Source: Luteococcus sp052116585
GTDB lineage: Bacteria; Actinomycetota; Actinomycetes; Propionibacteriales; Propionibacteriaceae
DNA: 64,000 nucleotides
Direction: 5' to 3'
NCBI RefSeq assembly: GCF_052116585.1
Contig: NZ_JBQKKT010000014.1
Location: 11,764-75,763 of the forward strand
In this document: in pieces, positions 17,713 to 25,826 of the stretch
Numbering within the stretch: the stretch's first letter is position 1
Layout: every line of letters begins with the position of its first letter
Notes under the pieces: generated by a model
What the model saw: only the letters and a program-made list of their open reading frames with translations
What the model was told of the DNA's origin: nothing
Database searches by the model: none
Translations under genes and position numbers: made by a program

Positions 17713-17731
17713 ACACCGAGCTCTTCGGTGT
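17713..17731 (-). promoter_or_regulatory. Hairpin in the rpsB leader
   Basis: ACACCGA and TCGGTGT pair over a GCTCT loop about 50 nt before the rpsB start. It could be part of an S2 autoregulatory leader; this is inferred from position only. Confidence 0.35.
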
Positions 17732-17898
17732 CCACCTGATGCGCCGTCACGCTCCGCCCGCTCGTGACGGGACCGCTGGAGACCTGACCCCGGATTGTCC
17801 GGGCTCGACGCATGCGAAGTCAGCCCGAAGTCGGTTCGAGCTGCGCAGGCAGTCTATGCCGTGGGCCATCCCCTCACCAAACCGACTGGAGGCCGCGA

Positions 17899-17935
17899 CT
17901 GTCCACAGGTTCGTGGGTTCGAGGACTTGTCCACA
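17899..17935 (+). promoter_or_regulatory. Pair of DnaA-box-like nonamers
   Basis: TTGTCCACA (17927-17935) matches the actinobacterial DnaA-box form and CTGTCCACA (17899-17907) differs at one base. Both point the same way, 28 bp apart, upstream of the M23 gene. Function unproven. Confidence 0.4.
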
Positions 17936-17985
17936 GCCCACCCGTCGCCTGAACGCAACGACGTCTGGATTCACATCCTGAGGGC

Positions 17986-18999
17986 ATGCCACACCAATTC
18001 CTCCGCCTGCTCCTGGTGACCCTTGCGCTGCTCGTGGCCCGGCCGATGCTGGTCACCACGGTCAGCTCTGCCGCCGACCTGCCCACAGGGCCGCCTGCGC
18101 ACGCTTTGCCCCAAAGAATCGCACCGGCTCCCCCGCCGCCGCTGCGCCGTCCAGTTCCCGGCCCACTGGCTCGTCCCTTCGATGCTCCAGAGACTCGCTG
18201 GGGCGCGGGGCACCGCGGTGTGGACCTGGCTGCTCCCCCTGGCACCAAGATCACGGCTGGCGCCGACGGGGTGGTGGTCTTCAGCGGTCGGGTTGCGGGC
18301 AAGGAGGTGGTCAGCATCGACATTGGCGACGGCTACCGCCTCACGCACCAACCCGTCCGATCACCGCTTCGGGTCGGAGACAAGGTCACTGCCGGGCAGG
18401 TGATCGGCGTTCTTCTGGCCGGCGAGTGCGCCAGGGGATGCCTCCACTGGGGACTGAAGAGGGGTCAGGACTACTTCGACCCACTGCGTCGTCGCTCGGA
18501 TGATCCCATCCGTCTGCTGCCCGAGGGGCTCGCCCCGCCCAGGGCCAGGGCCCTGCCCGCTCTGGCACCGATTCCATTTCGGAGTGGCCCGCTCCCCGCT
18601 GCCTCGGCAGGACTGGTCCGCCCAGTTGCGGGGCCCGTCACCTCCAGGTTCGGGGAGCGTCTCCATCCGGTACTCAGGGTTCGGAAACTGCACGACGGCC
18701 TCGACTTCGGCGCGGCCTGCGGAACACCGGTGCGCTCCTCCGCGGCTGGCCGCGTCGTGCAGACGCAGCGTCATCTGGCCTATGGAAACCGAGTGGTGGT
18801 GGATCACGGAATCGTCCAGGGACGCCAGCTGGTGACCTCATACAACCACTTGGCGTCACTGGACGTGGCGCCCGGGCAGGTCCTCCAGCAGAACCAGCCT
18901 CTTGGCCGGGTGGGCAACACCGGGTACTCGACCGGATGCCACCTGCACTACATGGTTCGGGCCAATGGGCAGTTGCAGGATCCTGCCGGGTGGGTGTGA
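17986..18999 (+). CDS. Secreted peptidase with two tandem M23 (LytM) domains
   Basis: 337-residue protein with a hydrophobic signal or anchor segment at residues 6-25 and a Pro-rich linker. The first LytM domain (about 55-165) keeps HRGVDLAAPPGT (HxxxD, residue 75) but its HxH is CLHWGL (residue 151), with Cys where the catalytic His is expected. The second domain (about 200-335) is canonical: HDGLDFGAACGT and GCHLHYMV. One domain is therefore probably catalytic and one regulatory or degenerate. M23 enzymes cut peptidoglycan cross-bridges or activate amidases. A secreted M23 gene divergent from rpsB and near xerC is a known actinobacterial arrangement; the duplication is the unusual part. Confidence 0.87.
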   Translation: MPHQFLRLLLVTLALLVARPMLVTTVSSAADLPTGPPAHALPQRIAPAPPPPLRRPVPGPLARPFDAPETRWGAGHRGVDLAAPPGTKITAGADGVVVFSGRVAGKEVVSIDIGDGYRLTHQPVRSPLRVGDKVTAGQVIGVLLAGECARGCLHWGLKRGQDYFDPLRRRSDDPIRLLPEGLAPPRARALPALAPIPFRSGPLPAASAGLVRPVAGPVTSRFGERLHPVLRVRKLHDGLDFGAACGTPVRSSAAGRVVQTQRHLAYGNRVVVDHGIVQGRQLVTSYNHLASLDVAPGQVLQQNQPLGRVGNTGYSTGCHLHYMVRANGQLQDPAGWV

Positions 19000-19036
19000 G
19001 CCGAGGGGGTGCACCCACCTGAGGCGGGCGATGAAC

Positions 19037-19993
19037 TCAGGCCCTGGGGTGAGCCTGCCGAAAGGCCGCCTGGAGCCGTGCATTGCTCACATGGGTATAG
19101 ACCTGCGTGGTGGACAGGGAACTGTGCCCAAGCACCTCCTGGACGGTTCGCAGGTCTGCGCCACCCTCCAGGAGATGGGTCGCCATGGCGTGACGCAGAC
19201 CATGGGGACCCACCGAGGGGGCCTCCGCAACCGCGTCAAGCGCCTGGTGGACGACTCGACGCACCACGCGCTGGTCGATCCGTCCTCCGCGCGCCCCGAC
19301 GAAGACGGCATTGGTCGTCGGGCCCTGTCCGGCCCGCACCACCGCCGGACGGGCAACCAACCAGGCCTCCAGCGCGCGAACGGCGGGAGCCCCCAGGGGC
19401 ACGGTGCGTTCCTTGTTTCCCTTGCCGAGCACGCGAAGCGTCGAGCGCCCCCGATCGACGTCGCCCAGATCGAGTCCACACAGCTCGCTGACCCGCACCC
19501 CGCTGGCGTAGAGCACCTCCAGGATCGCCACGTCACGAATCCCGAGTGGCCCTTGAGTCTCGGCAGCGCGGCTCGAGGCCGCTTCGAAGAGCTCGTCCAT
19601 GTCATCACGTGTGATGTCGGGCGGAAGTCGCCTCGGCACGGAAGGCGCCTTCAGAGTATGGGCTGGGTCGGTGGCCACCAAGCCTTCCTGTCGTGCCCAC
19701 CTGAAGAAGGTCCGAGCCGCCCCACGGCGGCGTTGCAGCGTCGCGGGGGCGGCTCCAGCAGCCTGCATCGTTGCCAACCATGCCCTGAGGTCATGGACAC
19801 CGGTCTGGTCGATCCTCTCCACCCCAGTGCGCTGGAGATGCTCCAACAGATCCTTCATATCCGCGCGATAGGCACGAACCGTGTGCTCGGAATTCCCCCG
19901 CACCTGCCGCAGCCAGTCGGTGAAGTCGTCAAGGATCGCGAGCTGCCCACTGCCAAGCCCGCCGGTGTTCTCACGTTGGTCCGACTTCGCCAT
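19037..19993 (-). CDS. xerC: Tyrosine recombinase XerC
   Basis: 318-residue site-specific recombinase that resolves chromosome dimers at dif. All catalytic residues are present: Arg in YASGVRVSEL, Lys in GKGNKERTVPL, HGLRHAMATH (HxxR), His in EVLGHSSLSTTQ and the nucleophile Tyr in VYTHVS. The SAM-like N-terminal DNA-binding domain spans about residues 15-105. No integrase-specific insertions are seen, and the location near rpsB fits a housekeeping role. The transcript looks leaderless (TAGACT, six bases, ATG). Confidence 0.93.
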   Translation of the reverse strand: MAKSDQRENTGGLGSGQLAILDDFTDWLRQVRGNSEHTVRAYRADMKDLLEHLQRTGVERIDQTGVHDLRAWLATMQAAGAAPATLQRRRGAARTFFRWARQEGLVATDPAHTLKAPSVPRRLPPDITRDDMDELFEAASSRAAETQGPLGIRDVAILEVLYASGVRVSELCGLDLGDVDRGRSTLRVLGKGNKERTVPLGAPAVRALEAWLVARPAVVRAGQGPTTNAVFVGARGGRIDQRVVRRVVHQALDAVAEAPSVGPHGLRHAMATHLLEGGADLRTVQEVLGHSSLSTTQVYTHVSNARLQAAFRQAHPRA

Positions 19994-19999
19994 GCCGCG

Positions 20000-20005
20000 A
20001 GTCTA
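20000..20005 (-). promoter_or_regulatory. -10 box of a leaderless transcript (xerC)
   Basis: TAGACT on the minus strand, six bases before ATG 19993; no Shine-Dalgarno lies next to the start. Confidence 0.6.
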
Positions 20006-20088
20006 GGAGGAGGGCCGAAGCGTCGTTGGACGGCGCCCCGGCCGGTGGGCGGTAGGTTTGGGACGAACAACTCACCAGGGGCCACAGG

Positions 20089-20151
20089 GCCCCTTGTCAC
20101 GAAAGAGGGGGCCTTCCGGCGCCCCTTGTCACGAAAGAGGGGGCCTTCCGG
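20089..20151. repeat. Two direct 31-bp copies, each able to form a hairpin
   Basis: Copies at 20089-20119 and 20121-20151 share the core CCCCTTGTCACGAAAGAGGG followed by GGCCTTCCGG. Each has CCCC and GGGG arms that can pair. They sit between xerC and def, 20 bp upstream of the def start, and so within the def leader if the promoter is further up. Confidence 0.9.
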
Positions 20152-20171
20152 CCCCGGGGAAAGGCAGGACG

Positions 20172-20771
20172 ATGAGCGCGAAGAGCCTTGAGGAGCTCGC
20201 AACCGGAGGAAAGGTGCGTCGGATCACCCGTTGGGGCGAGCCGGTTCTGCACGCCCCCACGCGCCCCGTCACCTCGTTCGACGACGACCTGCACGAACTG
20301 ATCCGCGACATGTTCGCCACGATGGAGGCCTCGCAGGGCGTCGGCCTCGCTGCCACGCAGGTGGGCGTCGATCTGGCCCTGTTCGTCTATGACTGCCCCG
20401 ACGAGGATCTCCGCAACCAGGTAGGGGTCTTCTGCAATCCCACGGTGTCCACTCCTGATGGTCGCGAGCGCAAGCTCGACGCGACGGAGGAGGGGTGCCT
20501 GAGCTGGCCAGGTGGATACCAGCCCGTCGCGAGGCCCGATCGCGCCATCTGCACCGGCCAGGACGCCTTCGGCAACGAGATCGCCGTCGAAGGCACCGGA
20601 CTGTTGGCCCGCTGTCTGCAGCACGAGACCGACCACCTCAGCGGCATGGTCTTCGGCGACCGCCTCAGCAAGCGCTCCCGCCGCAAGCTCGACGAGCAGG
20701 TGGAGCAGCTCGCCCACCTCTACCCTGACGACTGGCCCATCACGCCCAAGGGTCGCCACGGAGAGGCCTGA
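20172..20771 (+). CDS. def: Peptide deformylase
   Basis: 199-residue metalloenzyme removing the N-formyl group from new proteins. The three motifs are GVGLAATQVG, EGCLSWPGG and HETDHLSG (HExxH). ATG 20172 follows AAAGGCAGG; the open frame from 20058 only reads through the upstream repeat. The stop codon overlaps the ATG of the DoxX gene. Confidence 0.95.
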   Translation: MSAKSLEELATGGKVRRITRWGEPVLHAPTRPVTSFDDDLHELIRDMFATMEASQGVGLAATQVGVDLALFVYDCPDEDLRNQVGVFCNPTVSTPDGRERKLDATEEGCLSWPGGYQPVARPDRAICTGQDAFGNEIAVEGTGLLARCLQHETDHLSGMVFGDRLSKRSRRKLDEQVEQLAHLYPDDWPITPKGRHGEA

Positions 20772-21226
20772 TGCATCCCACACAGACGCCCTACACGGAG
20801 AATCCCCTCCGAGCCATCATCCTGCTGTTGTGCCGTGTGGCACTCGGAGTGATCTTCATCTCCCATGGTTGGAGCAAGTTCACGGACCCGACCATCCAGG
20901 AAGCGATCGCGCAGTTTGACCGCTGGGGAATCCCCAATGCGGGGATCGTCACCCCACTCGTCGCTGCGCTTGAGGTCCTGGGCGGCGCCTGCCTGGTGCT
21001 CGGCGCCTACACCTGGGTGGTCTGTGTCCTGCTGAGTCTGGAGATGGCCGGAGCCATCTGGTTCATCCACCGCCACAACGGAATCCTCGTCGGCGCTGGG
21101 GGCTGGGAGTACTGCGCCGCCCTGATCGCCGGGCTGATGGCGCTGTCCATCGCCTCGGCAGGGCAGTTCAGCTACGACGCCTGGGCCAATGGCGGGGAGA
21201 GCGGCTCGTCACGTCGGCGTCGCTGA
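20771..21226 (+). CDS. DoxX-family membrane protein
   Basis: 151-residue protein with four predicted membrane helices. The DoxX signature is visible at the first helix (RVALGVIFISHGWSKF) and in the PLVAALEVLGGACLVLGAYT segment region. Family members have been linked to thiol or oxidative-stress balance, but a reaction is not established. It overlaps the def stop by 1 nt and its 3' end overlaps the convergent methyltransferase gene by 18 bp. Confidence 0.85.
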   Translation: MHPTQTPYTENPLRAIILLLCRVALGVIFISHGWSKFTDPTIQEAIAQFDRWGIPNAGIVTPLVAALEVLGGACLVLGAYTWVVCVLLSLEMAGAIWFIHRHNGILVGAGGWEYCAALIAGLMALSIASAGQFSYDAWANGGESGSSRRRR

Positions 21227-22039
21227 CGCGGCAACCGGGCGCAGGACGTAGCAGACGACCGCTGTGGCTGCAGCCACGTTGAGCGAGTCGATCCCGTGCC
21301 CCATGGGAATGGTCACAACCCGATCGGCCTGGGCAAGCCAGTGCTCGCTGAGCCCAGCCCCCTCGGTCCCCATCACCACGGCCAGATTCTCCCCTGGCGA
21401 GACCCCAGTCGCGAAGTCATCCAGTGGCACGGCGTCCTCGCGCAGCGCGAGGGCGACGACGGTGAAACCTGCGCTCCTGAGCCGGTCCAGGTCGTGCTCC
21501 CAGGAATCCATCCGCGCCCACGGCAGACTGAACACCGCGCCCATCGACGTCTTCACGGACCTTCGGTACAGGGGGTCAGCGGCGCGCGGCGAGAGCACCA
21601 CCCCGTCCCAGCCGAGCCCCGCCGCAGAACGCAGGATGGCACCCACATTGGTGTGGTCGACGATGTCCTCCACCACCACCAGGCGGCGGGCATCGAGCAG
21701 GTCGTCGAGATGGTGCCGGGTCTGGCGCTCCATCGACGCGAGGGCCCCGCGGTGCACGTGGAAGCCCGTGACCTGCTCCGCCAGTTCGAAGCTCACGAGG
21801 TAGACGTCGGCCTCGCAGTCTGCCAGCAGGTCCGACAGCTCCTCGGCCCAACGCGGCGCCAGCAGGAAGGAACGGGGCCGGTAGCCGGCCTCCACCGCGC
21901 GACGGATCACCTTGTCGCCCTCGGCGATGAACAGCCCCTCGGCGGCCTCCATCGAGTGCCGCAGCGACGTGTCCCTCAGACTCACGTAGTCGCGCAGGCG
22001 CGGATCGCTGGGGTCGGTGATCTCGAGGATGGTGGCCAC
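21209..22039 (-). CDS. SpoU/TrmH-family RNA 2'-O-methyltransferase
   Basis: 276-residue SPOUT-class methyltransferase. It has an N-terminal substrate-binding domain (about 1-105) and the knotted SAM-binding domain with DHTNVGAILRSAAGLGWDGVVL, NLAVVMGTEGAGL and the C-terminal VTIPMGHGIDSLNVAAATAVV region. The RNA target (tRNA or 23S rRNA) cannot be told. The GTG start at 22039 follows TAGACT by six bases, indicating a leaderless message. Confidence 0.88.
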   Translation of the reverse strand: MATILEITDPSDPRLRDYVSLRDTSLRHSMEAAEGLFIAEGDKVIRRAVEAGYRPRSFLLAPRWAEELSDLLADCEADVYLVSFELAEQVTGFHVHRGALASMERQTRHHLDDLLDARRLVVVEDIVDHTNVGAILRSAAGLGWDGVVLSPRAADPLYRRSVKTSMGAVFSLPWARMDSWEHDLDRLRSAGFTVVALALREDAVPLDDFATGVSPGENLAVVMGTEGAGLSEHWLAQADRVVTIPMGHGIDSLNVAAATAVVCYVLRPVAASATPT

Positions 22040-22045
22040 CGCTGG

Positions 22046-22051
22046 AGTCTA
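22046..22051 (-). promoter_or_regulatory. -10 box of a leaderless transcript (SpoU methyltransferase)
   Basis: TAGACT on the minus strand, six bases before GTG 22039. Confidence 0.55.
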
Positions 22052-22052
22052 G

Positions 22053-23057
22053 TCAGGCCCCCGGTGTCCGCTTGATGACCACCTTCCCGCGGGCCTTCTT
22101 GTCCGCCACCAGGGCGACGGCCTCGGGGGTCTGGTCGAAGTCGAAGGTGTGCCCCACCCGAGGCACCAGGGCTCCCTGTTCCACGAGCTGGCCAAGGTGG
22201 GCCAGCTGTGCACCGTCGGGCCGCAGGAAGAGGAAGCGGTAGTTGGCACCGTGCCGCTTGGCCTCGGCACGGACCTTGCGGCTCATCAGGGACATCACGG
22301 GCGCCAGCCAGGGCTTTCCGGCCTGCCGGGCGAACTCGGCTGCGGGCGGGCCGACGACGCTGACCACCGTGCCGCCCGGCGCCGTCACGGCGAGTGACTT
22401 GAGCTGGTTCTCGCCGCCGACGGTCTCCAGCACCACGTCCTGCCCGCTGACCAGCGTCGAGAAGTCCTCGGTGCGGTAGTCGATCACCCGGGCGACCCCG
22501 TAGTCGCGCACCAGGTCCACGTCGCGCCCGGAGCAGGTGGCCGTCACCTCGGCGCCGAGGTGCACGGCGAGCTGCGCGGCAACAGACCCCAGGCCACCGG
22601 CAGCCCCGTGCACCAGGACCTTGGTTCCCGGCCCAACGGAGGTGACCTCGGTGAAGGCCTGCCAGGCCGTCTCGGCCACCAGGGGGAGGCTGGCGGCCGC
22701 GGCAAAGCCCACGTTGCCGGGCTTGGCGGCGATGTCCTCTTCCCGCACCAGCGCCCGCTCCGCGAAGGTTCCGGTGCTGTGCCCGCCGGGGCGGGCCATC
22801 ACCTCGTCGCCAACCTTCCACTGCCCCACCCGCGCGCCAGTGGCCAGCACCACGCCGGCCACGTCATGGCCCAGCACGAGCGGCGTCATCGCCGGGAAGA
22901 CCCGCTTGAAGTCGCCGCGGGCGATGAGCAGGTCGACGGGGTTGACGCTGCTGGCCCGCACGTCGACGAGCACGTCGTGGGGACCCAGTTCGGGTTCGGC
23001 GACGGACAGCTCCTCCAGCCGGGTCTGGCCGTACCGGGTGATGCCAAAGGCGCGCAT
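22053..23057 (-). CDS. Zinc-independent NADP-dependent alcohol dehydrogenase/quinone reductase
   Basis: 334-residue medium-chain reductase (MDR superfamily). The N-terminal GroES-like domain has VDVRASSVNPVDLLIARG and LGHDVAGVV; no structural or catalytic zinc cysteines are present. The NADPH-binding Rossmann motif is VLVHGAAGGLGSVAAQLA. It resembles quinone oxidoreductases/enone reductases; the physiological substrate is unknown. It ends 13 bp before the methyltransferase start, but that gene appears to have its own promoter. Confidence 0.85.
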   Translation of the reverse strand: MRAFGITRYGQTRLEELSVAEPELGPHDVLVDVRASSVNPVDLLIARGDFKRVFPAMTPLVLGHDVAGVVLATGARVGQWKVGDEVMARPGGHSTGTFAERALVREEDIAAKPGNVGFAAAASLPLVAETAWQAFTEVTSVGPGTKVLVHGAAGGLGSVAAQLAVHLGAEVTATCSGRDVDLVRDYGVARVIDYRTEDFSTLVSGQDVVLETVGGENQLKSLAVTAPGGTVVSVVGPPAAEFARQAGKPWLAPVMSLMSRKVRAEAKRHGANYRFLFLRPDGAQLAHLGQLVEQGALVPRVGHTFDFDQTPEAVALVADKKARGKVVIKRTPGA

Positions 23058-23144
23058 GGATGGTCCTCGCGATCGTGCAACAGGTTCAGAGCTTCAACGA
23101 CCGGTGCCGCGCTTTGATTCCCGAGGGTTAGGCTCGTGCACATC

Positions 23145-24128
23145 ATGAACCTGCGCCTGCCCAAGCCCGACTACTTCCTGCTGGCGATCATCACCGCCGC
23201 GGTCGTCGCGACCGTCCTGCCCGCCACCGGCCCGCTGGTCCCCGTCGTCTCCTGGGCGAGCAAGATCATGATCGCGATCCTCTTCTTCCTCTACGGCGCC
23301 CGTCTGAGCCCACACGAGGCGCTGCAGGGCCTCAAGCACTGGCGGCTGCATTCGGTGATCCTGGCCTTCACCTATGTGGTCTTCCCCCTCGTCGGACTGG
23401 CCATGGCTGTGTTGGTTCCCCGCGTCCTCAGCCCCGAGCTGTACCGCGGCATGCTCTGGTTGTGCCTGGTTCCGTCGACGGTCCAGTCCAGCATCAACTT
23501 CACCTCCATCGCCCGAGGCAACGTCGCCGGAGCCATCGTGAGCGCCTCCTTCTCCAACCTGATCGGTGTGGTGGTCACGCCGCTGCTGGCAATCCTGCTG
23601 ATGAGCACCACCGGCGGTCTGCGGATCGACGCCAGTTCCATCCTGGACATCGTCTTCCAACTGCTGGTGCCCTTCGCCATCGGTCAGCTCTCCCGACGCT
23701 GGACCGCGGACTTCGTCAAGCGCCACAAGAAGCTGAAGCTGGTGGACCAGGGTTCCATCGTCCTGGTGGTCTACTCCGCGTTCAGCGCGGGAATGCGCGA
23801 ACACATGTGGACCAAGGTGGAGCCGATCGACATCGTGAAGCTCGTCGTGGTCTGTCTAGTGCTCCTGGGCGTCATGCTCTGGCTCACGTGGCATGTTGCG
23901 CGCTGGCTGGGTTTCGACCGCGCCGATCGGATCGCCATCCAGTTCTGTGGGACCAAGAAGTCGTTGGCGACGGGTGTGCCGATGGCCACGGTGCTGTTCG
24001 CGTCGCTGCCCGACGTGGGTCTGATGGTCCTGCCGCTGATGGTCTTCCACCAGGTGCAGCTGATGGCCTGCAGCGCCATGGCGGGGCGGTATGCACGCCA
24101 GGTACCCGACGAGACGGTCACGGCCTGA
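23145..24128 (+). CDS. Bile acid:sodium symporter-like transporter
   Basis: 327-residue integral membrane protein with ten predicted helices. It matches the SBF-like/YfeH branch of the BASS superfamily: FLYGARLSPHEALQGLKHWR, VPSTVQSSINFTSIARGN and FCGTKKSLATGVPMA. Known members take up organic anions with sodium; the substrate here is not predictable. TAGGCT (23129-23134) ten bases before the ATG suggests a leader of only a few nucleotides. Confidence 0.85.
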   Translation: MNLRLPKPDYFLLAIITAAVVATVLPATGPLVPVVSWASKIMIAILFFLYGARLSPHEALQGLKHWRLHSVILAFTYVVFPLVGLAMAVLVPRVLSPELYRGMLWLCLVPSTVQSSINFTSIARGNVAGAIVSASFSNLIGVVVTPLLAILLMSTTGGLRIDASSILDIVFQLLVPFAIGQLSRRWTADFVKRHKKLKLVDQGSIVLVVYSAFSAGMREHMWTKVEPIDIVKLVVVCLVLLGVMLWLTWHVARWLGFDRADRIAIQFCGTKKSLATGVPMATVLFASLPDVGLMVLPLMVFHQVQLMACSAMAGRYARQVPDETVTA

Positions 24129-24159
24129 CAACGTGTGTGCCGCGTGGGGAGCCGACGCA

Positions 24160-24165
24160 TAGGCT
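24160..24165 (+). promoter_or_regulatory. -10 box of a leaderless transcript (small acidic protein)
   Basis: TAGGCT, six bases before ATG 24172. Confidence 0.55.
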
Positions 24166-24171
24166 CAAGGC

Positions 24172-24450
24172 ATGGCCGAGATTCGCAAGCACCGCCCCAC
24201 CGCCGGTTCCCCGATCGCCCAAGCCCTCGAGAAGGCACTGGGGGCCTCGGTGCGCCCCGTGACGCCGGGAGCGCCTCCGCAGCCCAACCACCCCAAGCAG
24301 CAGCCCACGGTCACCCCGCCCCGGGTCAGTGGGATCACGGGAGCCACGGGAAGCCCGGGCTGGGTCAGCGTCGACCCCTCGGAGGCGCTGAGGGCAGCCC
24401 GGAAGAGCGCGCCTGAAGCACTGGATGAGGACGAGGACGAGCTCGACTGA
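24172..24450 (+). CDS. Small protein with acidic C-terminus, unknown function
   Basis: 92 residues, not recognised. A short helical N-terminus (SPIAQALEKALGAS) is followed by a Pro/Thr-rich flexible centre and a helix (PSEALRAARKSAPEAL) ending in an acidic run DEDEDELD. There is no signal peptide or membrane segment. A -10 box six bases before the ATG supports it as a real gene rather than a chance frame. It ends 10 bp before the convergent SPFH gene. Confidence 0.6.
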   Translation: MAEIRKHRPTAGSPIAQALEKALGASVRPVTPGAPPQPNHPKQQPTVTPPRVSGITGATGSPGWVSVDPSEALRAARKSAPEALDEDEDELD

Positions 24451-24460
24451 GTCTGGTAGG

Positions 24461-25759
24461 TCAGTGTGTGGGCGCCGGCGGCTCCCACCCGGTCTTGTAC
24501 TCCAGCCCGGACGGCTGCGTGGTCGGCTGCGCCCCGCCTTCCGCTGTCTGCCCCCCAGCATCGGTGGGTTGGGCGGCCGCAGTGGAGCCCTGTCCCAGCT
24601 CGGGCGTGGCGGCGGCCCCACCCAGCTGGTCCTGCGCCATACCGGGATCAATCTGGGCCGTCGCGCTGCGTCGGGACTTGATGCCCGGATTGGAGAGCTT
24701 CTCAGCCTCCTCGATCACTGCCTGCACCGTCTTGTCGCTCTGCGCACGCTCCTGGTCTGTCTGCTCCCGGATCTCGGCCAGGACATCCACCTTCTCCGGC
24801 GCGGCGAACTTCGACTTGTCCACCGGGGTGAAGCCCTGGAGTTTCTCGGCCAGCTCGGTACCACCGACGGCCGATCCCAACCCCTTGAGTGCATCGTTCA
24901 GCTCGCTGGGAACGATCCACACCTTGTTGGAGTCGCCGCGCGCCAGCGCAGGGAGCATCTGCATGTACTGGTAGGCCAACAGGCCCTGGTCCGGCTCACC
25001 GGCGTGGATGGCGTTGAAGACGGTCGTGATGGCCTGCGCCTCACCCTCGGCCCTCAGCATCTGCGACTGGCGATCAGCCTGGGCGCGCAGGATCGCGGCC
25101 TCACGCTCGCCCTGGGCCCGCAGGACCGCGGACTCCTTCTCGCCACCAGCGGCCAGGATCTGGGACTGGCGCTGCCCCTCGGCCAGCAGGATCTGGGCAC
25201 GCTTGTCGCGTTCCGCGCGGGCGCCCTTCTCCATCGCGTCGCGGATGGTGGCCGGCGGCTCGATGGCGCGAAGCTCGACACGGTTCACCTTGATGCCCCA
25301 CTTGCCGGTGGCCTCGTCCAGCACGGCACGCAGCTTCTGGTTGATCTCCTCGCGGCTCGTGAGCGCCCGCTCCAGGTCCATGCCACCGATGATGTTGCGC
25401 AGCGTGGTCATGGTCAGCTGCTCGATGGCACCCCGGTAGTTCTGGGCCTCGTAGGCGGCGCGGACCGGGTCGACGATCTGGAAGTAGATCACCGAGTCGA
25501 TGTTCACCATGAGGTTCTCCTCGGTGATCACGCCCTGGGGCGGGAAGGCCTGCACCTCCTCACGCATGTCCATCGTGTAGCGGACTCGGTCCACCAGGGG
25601 CACCAGCAGGTGCGGCCCGGGCTCCAGGGTCCGACGGAACTTGCCGAGCCGCTCGACCACCGCGATCTGCTGCTGCTTGATGATCCGCAGTGATTGCGCC
25701 AGTGCAACCACCACGAAGACCACCAGCACCAGCATGAGGATGAGTCCAAAGTCAGGCAT
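24461..25759 (-). CDS. SPFH/band-7 (stomatin-like) membrane protein
   Basis: 432-residue protein with one N-terminal membrane helix (LILMLVLVVFVVVALAQSL) and an SPFH domain (about 25-200) starting IIKQQQIAVVERLGKFRRT and including RNIIGGMDLERALTSRE. A long coiled coil follows (about 190-260) rich in RAQGEREAAILRAQADRQ-type heptads, then a low-complexity Gln/Ala/Thr tail. Such proteins form oligomeric membrane microdomain scaffolds and often work with an NfeD partner, which is the next upstream gene. ATG 25759 has GAGGAGA upstream; the frame to 25804 is not needed. Confidence 0.92.
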   Translation of the reverse strand: MPDFGLILMLVLVVFVVVALAQSLRIIKQQQIAVVERLGKFRRTLEPGPHLLVPLVDRVRYTMDMREEVQAFPPQGVITEENLMVNIDSVIYFQIVDPVRAAYEAQNYRGAIEQLTMTTLRNIIGGMDLERALTSREEINQKLRAVLDEATGKWGIKVNRVELRAIEPPATIRDAMEKGARAERDKRAQILLAEGQRQSQILAAGGEKESAVLRAQGEREAAILRAQADRQSQMLRAEGEAQAITTVFNAIHAGEPDQGLLAYQYMQMLPALARGDSNKVWIVPSELNDALKGLGSAVGGTELAEKLQGFTPVDKSKFAAPEKVDVLAEIREQTDQERAQSDKTVQAVIEEAEKLSNPGIKSRRSATAQIDPGMAQDQLGGAAATPELGQGSTAAAQPTDAGGQTAEGGAQPTTQPSGLEYKTGWEPPAPTH

Positions 25760-25826
25760 CACGTGTCTCCTCGTCAGCCCGGGATTCCCTCCCGGAGGGG
25801 TCACTGGTCAGGGGCAGTGAGACCCA

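Larger units (their letters stand above)
17663..17985. other. Divergent rpsB / M23-peptidase intergenic region
   Basis: 323-bp spacer. On the rpsB side it holds a leader with a small hairpin (17713-17731). On the far side are two DnaA-box-like nonamers (CTGTCCACA 17899-17907 and TTGTCCACA 17927-17935). No further gene or tRNA is seen. Confidence 0.6.
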
